Source of the DNA: UBA4874 sp002399435
GTDB taxonomy: Bacteria; Bacillota; Clostridia; Caldicoprobacterales; DTU083
Direction: 5' to 3'
DNA: 64,000 nt
Assembly (NCBI GenBank): GCA_036823195.1
Contig: DAISGI010000012.1
Span: 1-64,000 of the forward strand
Shown: positions 8,466 through 16,136 of the stretch, piece after piece
Layout: every line of letters begins with the position of its first letter
Position numbering within the stretch: position 1 is the stretch's first letter
Position numbers and translations under genes: made by a program
Notes under the pieces: generated by a model
Told to the model about the DNA's origin: nothing
The model's database searches: none
The model's input: the letters and a program-made list of their open reading frames with translations, nothing else

Positions 8466-10862
8466 TCAGCACGGCGTCCAGATCCGGCCCACCAATACGG
8501 TCATGTCGTCCTTTGCCACTCCATCCGTCTGCAGCAGTGCCTCTTCCATAACCGAATCCGCGATTTCCTGCGGATTGATCGTATTCAGGGTGGCAATGAA
8601 ATCGGCCAGGGCCCGTTCCCTGTCCCCCATGACGGCAAAAGCGTCCAGAATGCCGTCGGTCACCATGACAATCCGATCCTCGTCCTGAATGGGAGCGGAG
8701 ATGTTCTCCAGCTGCACCTCTTCCAGGATTCCAATGGGCAGGGCATCCTGACGAATGATTTCCACCTTGTTCTCCCTGCGCAGAAAGCTGGGAGCACCGC
8801 CGATTTTGATAAAATCCGCCGTACCGCCCACCAGATCCAGAATGCACACATCCGCCGTTGCAAACATTTCCTCCTGGGAACGAAGCATCAGGATGGAATT
8901 GATGGTCTTTACCGTGATGTTCTGATCAAATCCCGCCTCCAGAAAATTTTCCAGAAGAGAAACCACAGCACTGCTTTCTTCCGCCGCCCTGGCTCCGGAG
9001 CCCATACCATCACTCAGAGCCAGCAGATATTTTCCGTCTTTCACCGGAGCGAAGGAATAACTGTCTCCGGAGGTCAGGATGTCCTGCCTCGGCTTCCGGG
9101 CAATGCCGGTAACCACTTCAAACCGGCGGGCTTCCACCAGATTCAGGGTACAATCCTCCTGCCCGGCCCGGACACATTCCGGGGAAAGACAGCTCATCGG
9201 TTTCCCCATCACCCGGCTGGCGATATCTTCCACCTGCTTTTGGCATTCCCGCCCGCCCTGACAGGCAGGCTTTACAATGCTGATCTCCGTTGCTCCCCCG
9301 GACTTCTCCAGCACAAGAACTTCCTTTGCGTAGATGCCGCTTTTGTCCAGCTCCAGACGGAGAGCCCCTTCTATATTGTTCCGGAAACGCACATCCATAT
9401 CCAGTTCCGCCGCAAGCTGCTTTACCACCTGGCTGACTCCGTCCAGCTGTTCTGCAACCAGATGGCGGCAGTCAAGGATCCTTTGCTGCCAGCTCAGATT
9501 GGAACGGTAGGCATGGTACATGAGGTTCAGATCTTCTGTCAGTTCGCCGCTGTTCAGACATTTTCGGAGCATCGCCGGCGGAAAGTCGCTTTCCTCCGCA
9601 TAGCCTTTTTCCTCACATGCCGCAACCAGCTCAAACAGATTACTGTACGTATTATAGAAGTCCCGCTCCCAGCAGCTGCGGTACAGCGGACATCCCTTGC
9701 ATACATGCTCCGCCACCTGATCAAAGATCCGGGACAGTTCCTCCTTGCCTTCGGCGGAGTTCCTCTGGGAGATCCTTCCGAACACTTTGGACAGATGATA
9801 AAACACTCCGGCAAACTCCTTCAGCCTGCCCACTGTGAGCTCCTGCACCCTCTTTCCGTAATACTGCTGCTCATCGGCCCTTGCCCAGCCATAATCCACA
9901 AACCTCCGCAAAAAACGGATGCCGCTTTGGGGGATCATAATGAGAAGGGCAATCGCCCCGGCAATCTCCCAGAATGGAAGTATGACAAAGGCGGACCGGT
10001 TGATATAAAATGTCATCAGAATATTGGCAAGCAAAAAAGCGACACCGGATCCCAGCCGTCCCAGATCCCGGAACGTTCCGCCCAGCAGACCGCATATGGC
10101 CAGATTCCCCATCAGAACCGGATCCGGGGTGGAAGCCAGGGACAAAAGAAATCCCACCGTGATGCCGATGGCTGCGCCCGCTCCGGCCCCGCCGATATAG
10201 GCAAACAGCAGGATCAGAAATACGGAGAAAATATTCCGGAGGGAGAGTCCAAACAAATGGATATTCCAAAGTCCGATGATGGCCAGGGAAAAAAAGATGC
10301 TGATACAGATCATTTCCTCATTGGACAGAATCCGCCGGCGGGTTTGATCCCAAAGCACATCCGCCGTCCGGGACAGGATAAAGACCATAACAAATCCAAC
10401 AATGCTTTCCAGCAGGCCAATGAGGATTTCATACAGCAGAAATCCGTGAAGGGCAGAAAATGTGATATTGACCAGGAACAGGCAGGCAAAAAGAAGAGTC
10501 GCTGCCCGGAAGGCCGTCCATTTCATGGACCTTTTATTGGCAAGTGCCTGGCCGGATGCAAAAAGCAGCATTGCGGCGACATATTTGACGGCAAACCCGC
10601 CAAAGCGGAAGCTGAGCAGTCCCGCAGTCACCGCCGCAAAAGCGCGGAATCCCCCCTTCTTCCGGTACAGCAGGACCGCAAACAGCGCTGTGCCGAAGGG
10701 GGCAATCTCATCGAACAGAACCGCCCGTCCAATCAGAAAGCAAGAAAAGAAGGTCAGCACGTCCTGCGTCAGGAGCCGGAACGGGAAAGCTGCCGCTTTT
10801 TTACGGACAGCAACCTGATTTGCAAACAGATTCAACGGGAGGAACGCATCCTTATGGATCAA
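8466..10862 (-). CDS. spoIIE: Stage II sporulation protein E (serine phosphatase SpoIIE)
   Basis: About 798 residues. SpoIIE dephosphorylates SpoIIAA and so releases sigma-F in the forespore; it also associates with FtsZ at the polar septum. The N-terminal 330 residues hold about ten hydrophobic segments, followed by a central regulatory domain and a C-terminal PP2C domain (ALSDGMGSGARAAEESS, VDICILDL-like VCILDLVGG, DDRIVMVTDGILD-like, and the terminal DDMTVLVGRIW). I favour TTG at 10862, with AGGTGG eight bases upstream; a GTG at 10874 is the alternative. It is transcribed alone from a Spo0A-type promoter (10921-10953). Confidence 0.95.
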   Translation of the reverse strand: MIHKDAFLPLNLFANQVAVRKKAAAFPFRLLTQDVLTFFSCFLIGRAVLFDEIAPFGTALFAVLLYRKKGGFRAFAAVTAGLLSFRFGGFAVKYVAAMLLFASGQALANKRSMKWTAFRAATLLFACLFLVNITFSALHGFLLYEILIGLLESIVGFVMVFILSRTADVLWDQTRRRILSNEEMICISIFFSLAIIGLWNIHLFGLSLRNIFSVFLILLFAYIGGAGAGAAIGITVGFLLSLASTPDPVLMGNLAICGLLGGTFRDLGRLGSGVAFLLANILMTFYINRSAFVILPFWEIAGAIALLIMIPQSGIRFLRRFVDYGWARADEQQYYGKRVQELTVGRLKEFAGVFYHLSKVFGRISQRNSAEGKEELSRIFDQVAEHVCKGCPLYRSCWERDFYNTYSNLFELVAACEEKGYAEESDFPPAMLRKCLNSGELTEDLNLMYHAYRSNLSWQQRILDCRHLVAEQLDGVSQVVKQLAAELDMDVRFRNNIEGALRLELDKSGIYAKEVLVLEKSGGATEISIVKPACQGGRECQKQVEDIASRVMGKPMSCLSPECVRAGQEDCTLNLVEARRFEVVTGIARKPRQDILTSGDSYSFAPVKDGKYLLALSDGMGSGARAAEESSAVVSLLENFLEAGFDQNITVKTINSILMLRSQEEMFATADVCILDLVGGTADFIKIGGAPSFLRRENKVEIIRQDALPIGILEEVQLENISAPIQDEDRIVMVTDGILDAFAVMGDRERALADFIATLNTINPQEIADSVMEEALLQTDGVAKDDMTVLVGRIWTPC

Positions 10863-10920
10863 TATCAACACCACCTAATGAGTTTTTCAGCACTCCGCCT
10901 GTGCCTGGAGAGGTGATGTC

Positions 10921-10953
10921 ATTATAACAGAGCCTGTCCAAATTATTTGTCAA
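10921..10953 (-). promoter_or_regulatory. spoIIE promoter with 21-base spacer (Spo0A-activated type)
   Basis: Minus-strand TTGACA (10953-10948) and TATAAT (10926-10921), both perfect consensus, are separated by 21 bases. Promoters of spoIIE and spoIIG in B. subtilis are known for such over-long spacers, used by sigma-A only with Spo0A~P. A Spo0A-box match overlaps the -35. Confidence 0.8.
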
Positions 10954-11049
10954 TATAAGGAAGGCTATTTCAAGAACTTTACGACAAAAACCCATTCAAA
11001 ACCGGGTAAAACAAAAATTTCCACCTGTGTGTTCCCCATTCTCGTCAAA
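10945..11049 (-). promoter_or_regulatory. Cluster of Spo0A-box matches upstream of spoIIE
   Basis: Consensus TTTGTCRAA. Matches: TTTGTCAAT on the plus strand at about 10946-10954 (overlapping the -35), TTTGTCGTA on the minus strand at about 10980-10988, and TTTGACGAG on the minus strand at 11041-11049. Each has one or two mismatches. The first two are the better placed for activation. Confidence 0.55.
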
Positions 11050-11131
11050 ATCGGAAAACATTTCGTGTCAGAATTTTTAAAAGAATGGAATACGATTCCT
11101 GAAAAGTTATTTTCAAAGTTTCCCAAAATGC

Positions 11132-11162
11132 AAAAAAAGGCACAGTCCCTGCGGACAATGCC
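11132..11162 (-). terminator. Rho-independent terminator, second after the tRNA pair
   Basis: Minus-strand GGCA..GTCC/GGAC..TGCC interrupted stem followed by seven T. It lies about 110 bases beyond the tRNA genes and guards the spoIIE promoter from read-through. Confidence 0.7.
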
Positions 11163-11213
11163 TTCGGAAAAAAATCCACTCTGCTATACCCGTGTACAGG
11201 AGCATAACAATAC

Positions 11214-11259
11214 AAAACCCAGCTCTTCTTTCCGCTTCAAAGGAAAGAAACAGCTGGGG
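11214..11259 (-). terminator. Rho-independent terminator after the tRNA-Met genes
   Basis: Minus-strand stem CCCAGCT/AGCTGGG extended by CTTTCC/GGAAAG, followed by TTTTG, starting about 13 bases after the tRNA CCA end. Confidence 0.75.
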
Positions 11260-11271
11260 TGTTTTCAAATC

Positions 11272-11348
11272 TGGTAGCGGCGAACGGATTTGAACCGCTG
11301 ACACTTCGGGTATGAACCGAATGCTCTGGCCACCTGAGCTACGCCGCC
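11272..11348 (-). tRNA. tRNA-Met (elongator, anticodon CAT)
   Basis: A 77-base tRNA with encoded CCA. The acceptor stem GGCGGCG pairs with CGCCGCT (G-U allowed), the anticodon stem TTCGG/CCGAA encloses a loop with CAT, and the T-loop is GGTTCAAATCC. The sequence resembles elongator tRNA-Met rather than the lysidine-modified tRNA-Ile2. It follows tRNA-fMet by three bases and shares its transcript. Confidence 0.93.
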
Positions 11349-11351
11349 AAA

Positions 11352-11428
<77 letters not shown>

Positions 11429-11551
11429 ATATTGCCTCATGCGACGGAAAGAAATCACACTCTTGCAACGACATCCCATATTTTATTATAAAGTCGCAGT
11501 AAAGTCAACCATTATTTTGATTTTGTGCCGTTTTTGAAAAAAAACAACCTC

Positions 11552-11968
11552 TCAGCCTTTCCTGCGGGAATAGCCGCCGCCGCGTTTGGATTCCCGGTTG
11601 CGCTTAATGTCCAGAAGCCGCTCCTCGCTGTCCTTCATGAACTTTGATAAAGTATCCTCAAAGGAACCTCCGGAATTAGCGCCGTGCAGTTCCTTGCCCC
11701 AATCCACATCCGCGGGCCGGGCAGACTTTTTCCCTTCGTTTGCCTTACGAATGGAGAGACTGATCTTACCTTTCTCATCCACGGTCAATACCTTGACCCT
11801 TACCTTGTCATGAAGCTTCAGATATGCATGAATATCCTTCACATAAGCATCGGCAATTTCCGAAATATGAACCATCCCGGTCTTGCCTCCGCCAAGCTCC
11901 ACAAATGCACCAAAACTCGTAATCCCGGACACGGTCCCCTCTACGATTTGTCCAACCTCAAACGACAT
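11552..11968 (-). CDS. yabR: S1-domain RNA-binding protein (YabR/GSP13-like)
   Basis: A 138-residue protein with one S1 RNA-binding domain at residues 1-72 (VGQIVEGTVSGITSFGAFVEL, GMVHISEIAD, KVRVKVL, KISLSIR) and a basic, glycine-rich tail (SKRGGGYSRRKG) that probably adds nucleic-acid affinity. Relatives associate with ribosomes. The ATG at 11968 is 13 bases after GAGGAGG, longer than ideal. It lies between divIC and the Met tRNAs, the same place as yabR in B. subtilis. Confidence 0.9.
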   Translation of the reverse strand: MSFEVGQIVEGTVSGITSFGAFVELGGGKTGMVHISEIADAYVKDIHAYLKLHDKVRVKVLTVDEKGKISLSIRKANEGKKSARPADVDWGKELHGANSGGSFEDTLSKFMKDSEERLLDIKRNRESKRGGGYSRRKG

Positions 11969-11986
11969 AAATGTTGCGCTTCCTCC

Positions 11987-12277
11987 TCAATTCTTGTTTT
12001 TTTCTATAAATATGGTTTCGCCCTCTTTTACCCAGCCGAGCTTGTCCCGCGCCGCCTGCTCCACATACTCATCGGACCTGGTATGCTTTACCCGCCGGCT
12101 CAGGGAATCGTTATCCTGCTTCACCTGGGAAATCTCCTGCCGAAGTTCGCCGATGCGCTTTTTCTGACGATGCATCTCCAGCTCCTGACGAAAAAGGATG
12201 GATGAAAAATAACCAACAAACACAATCGCCACCAAAAACTTTGCTTTGAATTTCAGCCGGTATCCTTTTTTTGACAT
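11987..12277 (-). CDS. divIC: Septum formation initiator protein DivIC
   Basis: A 96-residue bitopic division protein of the FtsB/DivIC family. A basic N-terminus (about 1-13) is followed by one membrane helix (about 14-30), a coiled coil (about 34-66, heptads such as EMHRQKKRIGELRQEISQV) and the conserved EYVEQAARDKLGWVKEGE region (about 70-87). It acts at the divisome with FtsL and DivIB. A GGGGA site precedes the ATG. The order yabP-yabQ-divIC-yabR is the conserved Firmicute arrangement. Confidence 0.93.
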   Translation of the reverse strand: MSKKGYRLKFKAKFLVAIVFVGYFSSILFRQELEMHRQKKRIGELRQEISQVKQDNDSLSRRVKHTRSDEYVEQAARDKLGWVKEGETIFIEKNKN

Positions 12278-12377
12278 TCGAGTCCCCTGCTTTCGTTTGA
12301 AAGTCTGTGCCGGCTGTATTTCATCTGCCCGGGTGATAAAAGAAATTCAGCCTTATTATTATAATTCGATACGTAAA

Positions 12378-12875
12378 CTAGAATTCCTCTTTTCTCTCCT
12401 TGCTTTTCCTTCTTTTTTTCAATGAAAATACTGCCATTCCCTTCCGAATTCCATGAAATCCCTTTGACAAAATCCGCTTTGCACCACGCAGGGGATATCC
12501 CAGAATACGGATCAGAAATCGAAAGGGCCAGAGAAGAATGGTAACCAGCCAGCGGATTGCCCTGGCTATTGCCCTAAAAATCCAGGTCAGGGCCTTCCGG
12601 ATATAGGGGCTCAGTGTCAGAACATACAGACCCCAGCCAACCACAAAGCCAACGATGGTATAAATGCGGACTTCTCCATCGTTCACACGGAAGATCACAA
12701 GAAAGGACAGGACGCCGATCAGAATCCAGAACAGCAAATCCATTATTCCTGTCAGCCATACACCAGGCTTTGCAATGCTCCGGATAATCCGGCATAAATC
12801 ATAAATCAAGCCAATCAAAAAGCCCGCATAGACCGTGCACAGGAAAACATAAGCCTGGTTGGAAGTCGAAAACAT
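12378..12875 (-). CDS. yabQ: Spore cortex biosynthesis protein YabQ
   Basis: A 165-residue membrane protein of the YabQ family, needed for spore cortex formation and placed in the outer forespore membrane in B. subtilis. Hydrophobic segments lie at about 8-28, 40-62 and 70-90, then amphipathic basic stretches (RAIARAIRWLVTILL, PFRFLIRILGYPLR) and a highly basic tail. It starts 14 bases after yabP ends, so the two form a sporulation operon. Confidence 0.9.
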   Translation of the reverse strand: MFSTSNQAYVFLCTVYAGFLIGLIYDLCRIIRSIAKPGVWLTGIMDLLFWILIGVLSFLVIFRVNDGEVRIYTIVGFVVGWGLYVLTLSPYIRKALTWIFRAIARAIRWLVTILLWPFRFLIRILGYPLRGAKRILSKGFHGIRKGMAVFSLKKRRKSKERKEEF

Positions 12876-12889
12876 TTCAGAGATCCCCC

Positions 12890-13192
12890 TTACCGGAACA
12901 ACTTTTTGAAGAAGCCGCCATCACCGCTGCCCATTCCTTCGTGATCGCTGTACTCCACGCTGTTGATCTCTCCTTCCACAATCAATTGTCCTTCTTCCAG
13001 ATTCAGCTTACTGATGTGCAGGTCCACGCCTTCCAGCGTAATATATCCCAGCTCCGTTACCAACAGGACTGCTTCCTCATCAAAACTGTCCACATCCTCC
13101 ACACCGGTGATGGTGACCTTTTCCCGGTTCTCCATCAGTATGCTGTGGTTGCGGCCCCGTACCAGCTTATTGTCATCCAGTTCCCGTACCAT
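12890..13192 (-). CDS. yabP: Sporulation protein YabP
   Basis: A 100-residue YabP/YqfC-family protein. The recognisable core runs from NHSILMENREKVTITGVEDVDSF-like sequence (about 15-38) through VLLVTELGYITLEG (about 42-55) to LIVEGEI (about 69-75). It is required for cortex assembly with YabQ. The GGGGGAAAGGGAG run directly before the ATG serves as ribosome site. No confident sigma-E promoter was seen upstream. Confidence 0.92.
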   Translation of the reverse strand: MVRELDDNKLVRGRNHSILMENREKVTITGVEDVDSFDEEAVLLVTELGYITLEGVDLHISKLNLEEGQLIVEGEINSVEYSDHEGMGSGDGGFFKKLFR

Positions 13193-13286
13193 CTCCCTTT
13201 CCCCCTTTCAAATGATACCGATCCATACTTGATAATATGCCTGCCGCGCCGCCAATATGCGTACCCACCCAATCCGGACCGCTGAC

Positions 13287-13326
13287 GAAGAAAAAAGGGA
13301 CCGTTGGTTTCCCCCGCGATCCCTTG
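13287..13326 (-). terminator. Rho-independent terminator after the spoIID-like lipoprotein gene
   Basis: Minus-strand nine-base stem AAGGGATCG/CGGTCCCTT with one G-U pair, followed by TTTTTTC, about 50 bases after the gene. Confidence 0.8.
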
Positions 13327-13373
13327 TTTTTTATGTCAATCCTCTTTTATGTCATTCGTTCGTTTTCCCTGCT

Positions 13374-14396
13374 TTACTTCCACATCTTTACCACATCGAC
13401 GTCCCTGAAATAGTGATTGATGATATCCTGCGCCGACTTGCCCTGCTCCGCCATGGTGCGGGCACCCCACTGGGACATTCCAACCCCATGCCCGAAGCCT
13501 TTCCCGGACATGACGACCTGATCCCCCTCCAGAGCGACCCGGTCCAACAGATTGGAACGCATTTTGGTCGGGTCCAGTGCCCGGCGAAGCTCCGGAGCAG
13601 ATATCCCGGTATCATCCAGTTTGATGGTCACCGCTCTTCCGGAAGGCCCCTTTTTCCCGATGGAAATGCTGCTGAAATCCCGGACGGGCTTTCCGGCTGC
13701 CTTCGCTGCAGCGACAACCTCCGCCTTTGAAAACTTTGCAGACCAGCTCTTCGCGTCGGCTTCAACCTTGTCTCCCATATCGGGGGAATCGACGACCCGG
13801 ATATAGGGCGGCTCCTTCCCCTTATAGTTCAATCCTTCCAGGGGAGTGGCCGTCTTGCCGCCGGCATTGGAATGAAACCAGGTACGGGCAAATTTCCCGT
13901 CATATAGGATCACCTGTCCCCGGGTATCCCGGACGGCCTTGCGGACCCGGTCGTTCACCTCTTTGGCATTCCACGCCTGGGCTTCTTCCACATCCGTTGA
14001 TATGTGGGCATTCCCATATTTGGACTTGCCCTTTTCATTGATGAATTGAAGCACAAAAGTTCTGGCAATAATGGCCTGGGCCTTGATGCTTTCCTCCGGC
14101 CAGTCATTTTTCATTTCTCCGGCCACCACACCGGCCACATACTCCTCAAACGGCATTTCCTGAACCTTTTTATCCTGCACGATATAGACCTTCAGGCGGG
14201 GTTCCCTGCCTGCCGCTGTGCGGATTGCCCTGGGAAGCCGGGGCTTTTTCACCTGCTTCTCCGTCTGTTTGGGCACCTGTTTTTTGGGATTCGCCGGATT
14301 TTTCGGCCTTCTTTTCGCCGTACAGGAAACCATCAGGAGAGACACCGCCAAAACCAGAAGGAGAAAGCGGATTCTCCGATTCCTTTTTCTTACCAT
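13374..14396 (-). CDS. SpoIID/LytB-domain lipoprotein (SpoIID paralogue)
   Basis: A 340-residue SpoIID/LytB protein, a lytic-transglycosylase-type peptidoglycan enzyme family. A basic start and hydrophobic stretch end in LLMVSC, a plausible lipobox, followed by a Pro/Lys-rich linker. The catalytic-region EEYVAGVVAGEM and the terminal GFGHGVGMSQWGA are intact. Unlike the true SpoIID at 31677-32720 it lacks the Cys/His cluster seen there. I chose ATG at 14396 because GGAGGAG lies seven bases upstream; the longer frame to 14471 lacks a ribosome site. It sits between rqcP and yabP, a position with no spoIID in B. subtilis. Confidence 0.88.
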   Translation of the reverse strand: MVRKRNRRIRFLLLVLAVSLLMVSCTAKRRPKNPANPKKQVPKQTEKQVKKPRLPRAIRTAAGREPRLKVYIVQDKKVQEMPFEEYVAGVVAGEMKNDWPEESIKAQAIIARTFVLQFINEKGKSKYGNAHISTDVEEAQAWNAKEVNDRVRKAVRDTRGQVILYDGKFARTWFHSNAGGKTATPLEGLNYKGKEPPYIRVVDSPDMGDKVEADAKSWSAKFSKAEVVAAAKAAGKPVRDFSSISIGKKGPSGRAVTIKLDDTGISAPELRRALDPTKMRSNLLDRVALEGDQVVMSGKGFGHGVGMSQWGARTMAEQGKSAQDIINHYFRDVDVVKMWK

Positions 14397-14520
14397 ATGA
14401 TATGACTCCTCCATTCTATCCATTCCAGGAAAGCCGTTTCCGGAGAAACAGCCTCCAAAGGACAACTTCATGATCCGTGAATAGTATTACCGGATGGAGG
14501 AAGACAATACCATGGATATT

Positions 14521-14760
14521 TCAGATTTCCCGGAACATCCGGGTCACATCTCCCCTGGGAACGGAATTGGCGACCAGCAGAACCTCATATTGATGAACCT
14601 GTTCCCCGAACTGAATCCGGATCACATCCCCGACCCGCACTTCACTGGCGGGTTTTGCCACCTTGCCGTTCACCTGCACCCTCCCCCGGCTGCAGGCTTC
14701 ATTGGCCAGAGTCCTGCGCTTTATAATCCGGGATACTTTAAGATATTTGTCCAAACGCAA
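14521..14760 (-). CDS. rqcP: S4-domain RNA-binding protein RqcP (YabO/Hsp15 family)
   Basis: A 79-residue protein that is almost entirely an S4 RNA-binding domain (RLDKYLKVSRIIKRRTLANEACSRGRV at its start, then VNGKVAKPASEVRVGD). The B. subtilis homologue YabO/RqcP binds stalled 50S subunits with RqcH and supports C-terminal alanine tailing of nascent chains. The TTG start follows a GGGGGGG run. It lies after hup, the conserved order in Firmicutes, but a terminator separates the two. Confidence 0.93.
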   Translation of the reverse strand: MRLDKYLKVSRIIKRRTLANEACSRGRVQVNGKVAKPASEVRVGDVIRIQFGEQVHQYEVLLVANSVPRGDVTRMFREI

Positions 14761-14780
14761 AGGAATCCCCCCCTTATAAT

Positions 14781-14804
14781 AAAAAAAACCGGGAATTTCC
14801 CGGT
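14781..14804 (-). terminator. Rho-independent terminator between hup and rqcP
   Basis: Minus-strand ACCGGGAA/TTCCCGGT hairpin followed by eight T, starting a few bases after the hup stop. Because rqcP follows at once, part of the transcription may read through. Confidence 0.9.
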
Positions 14805-14811
14805 CTTGACT

Positions 14812-15084
14812 TTATTGTACGGAATCCTTCAAGGCTTTTCCGGCCTTAAAGACAGGAGCCTTGGAAGCGGGAATGGTAATTTCCTCTTTGGTCTGAGGAT
14901 TTCTGCCTTTCCTTTCTGCCCTTTCACGTACTTCAAAAGTACCGAACCCAACCATCTGTACTCTTTCATTGTTTGCCAAAGCATCAGAAACAACCGTTAC
15001 AAAAGCATTGACAGCCTTCTCAGCATCCTTTTTTGTTAATTCGCCCTTTTCGGCAACAGCAGAGATCAATTCAGCTTTATTCAC
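14812..15084 (-). CDS. hup: HU-family DNA-binding protein
   Basis: A 90-residue histone-like HU protein that bends and compacts DNA. All family features are present: MNKAELISAVAEK start, the helical LTKKDAEKAVNAFVTVVSDAL dimer part, the GFGTFEVRERAERKGRNPQTKEEI arm with its Pro63-type intercalating residue, and the PVFKAGKALKDSV end. The GTG start follows GGAGG by about nine bases. It has its own terminator, consistent with high expression. Confidence 0.96.
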   Translation of the reverse strand: MNKAELISAVAEKGELTKKDAEKAVNAFVTVVSDALANNERVQMVGFGTFEVRERAERKGRNPQTKEEITIPASKAPVFKAGKALKDSVQ

Positions 15085-15117
15085 TCTACTAACCTCCTTA
15101 ATGTTTATGTAGGAATT

Positions 15118-15147
15118 CTTATAGCATATTCGCTATTATTCCTGAAA
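15118..15147 (-). promoter_or_regulatory. Extended -10 promoter candidate for hup
   Basis: Minus-strand TGCTATAAG (TATAAG at 15123-15118) with TTTCAG 18 bases upstream, about 35 bases before the hup start. Confidence 0.45.
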
Positions 15148-15239
15148 TTCCTTCTTATCCCCAAAGAATTTCGGGGCTTTTTACCCATTCCATGGGAAAA
15201 GAGGATTTCCATCTATATACTTACCAGTTTCTGCATTGG

Positions 15240-16037
15240 TTATACACGTATTTCGCCTTGTCCTGCGCTTTTTGCCTGATTCCACAGGGAGTCCATTTCT
15301 TCCGGAGTCATATCCTTCAGTGGACGGTCTGCATTCTTTTCCATATACTCAAAGCGGCGGATAAATTTCTCCGTCGCCGCCGTCAGTGTCATCTCCGGCT
15401 CCTGTTTCAAAAAGCGACACAAATTCACAATGGCAAACAGCAGATCCCCAAGCTCTTCCCGAATCCGGTCCTCCGGTCCGTCCTGATACACTTCCTCCAC
15501 TTCACGGAGCTCCTCCTCCACTTTGGCAAGCGCATCCTCCGTCCGGTCCCAGTCAAATCCAACCAGCGCGGCCTTTTTCTGAACCTTGCAGCTCCGCATC
15601 AGGGCCGGAAGATTGGAAGGCACATGCCGAAGCACCTGGGTCTGGCTTTGATAGCCGTTTTCCCGCTTTTTGATCGCCTCCCAGTTGCTCACGACCTCTT
15701 CGGAAGTATCCGCCTTTCCATTGCCGAATACGTGGGGATGGCGATCGATCATTTTCCTGCAGATGTGATCTGTCACATCCTCCAGATCAAACTCTCCCTG
15801 CTCCTCCGCGATCTGCGCGTGGAAAACCACCTGCAGCAGGACATCCCCAAGCTCCTCCGCCAGCTTGTCCCTGTCCTTCAGGTCAATGGCTTCCAATACT
15901 TCATAGGTCTCCTCAATCAGATATTGCTTCAGGGATGTATGATCCTGCTCCCGGTCCCAGGGACAGCCATCCGGACTCCGCAGCTTTTTCATGATCTCAA
16001 GCAGATCCGAAAACCCATATTTCGCTTTTTCCTTCAT
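15240..16037 (-). CDS. mazG: Nucleoside triphosphate pyrophosphohydrolase MazG
   Basis: A 265-residue MazG protein that hydrolyses NTPs and dNTPs to monophosphates. It has the two tandem MazG domains of the long form: the first with CPWDREQDHTSLKQYLIEETYE and ELGDVLLQVVFHA (EExxE...D metal ligands), the second with KVEEELREVEE and REELGDLLFAIVNL. I chose the ATG at 16037, five bases after GGAGGGG, rather than the frame start at 16091. Unlike B. subtilis YabN it lacks an N-terminal methyltransferase domain. It lies between spoVB and hup as expected. Confidence 0.94.
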   Translation of the reverse strand: MKEKAKYGFSDLLEIMKKLRSPDGCPWDREQDHTSLKQYLIEETYEVLEAIDLKDRDKLAEELGDVLLQVVFHAQIAEEQGEFDLEDVTDHICRKMIDRHPHVFGNGKADTSEEVVSNWEAIKKRENGYQSQTQVLRHVPSNLPALMRSCKVQKKAALVGFDWDRTEDALAKVEEELREVEEVYQDGPEDRIREELGDLLFAIVNLCRFLKQEPEMTLTAATEKFIRRFEYMEKNADRPLKDMTPEEMDSLWNQAKSAGQGEIRV

Positions 16038-16136
16038 TCCTTCCCCTCCTGTATTTTGCACTGCTCTTCTGTTCCCGCCCCGGTAAAGCATACCACAAAA
16101 CGACTGTTACGTCCAAAAAACGGCTTTTATTTTATG

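Noticed and set aside
13193..13260. Possible sigma-E promoter upstream of yabP (GGCATATTA followed by TATCATTT)
   Set aside because: The -35 half fits well but the -10 half matches only four of eight consensus positions, so it was not listed.
15150..15195. CCCC...GGGG hairpin plus T-run on the plus strand upstream of hup
   Set aside because: No plus-strand gene ends there, the stem has a mismatch, and it lies in the hup leader; not counted as a terminator.
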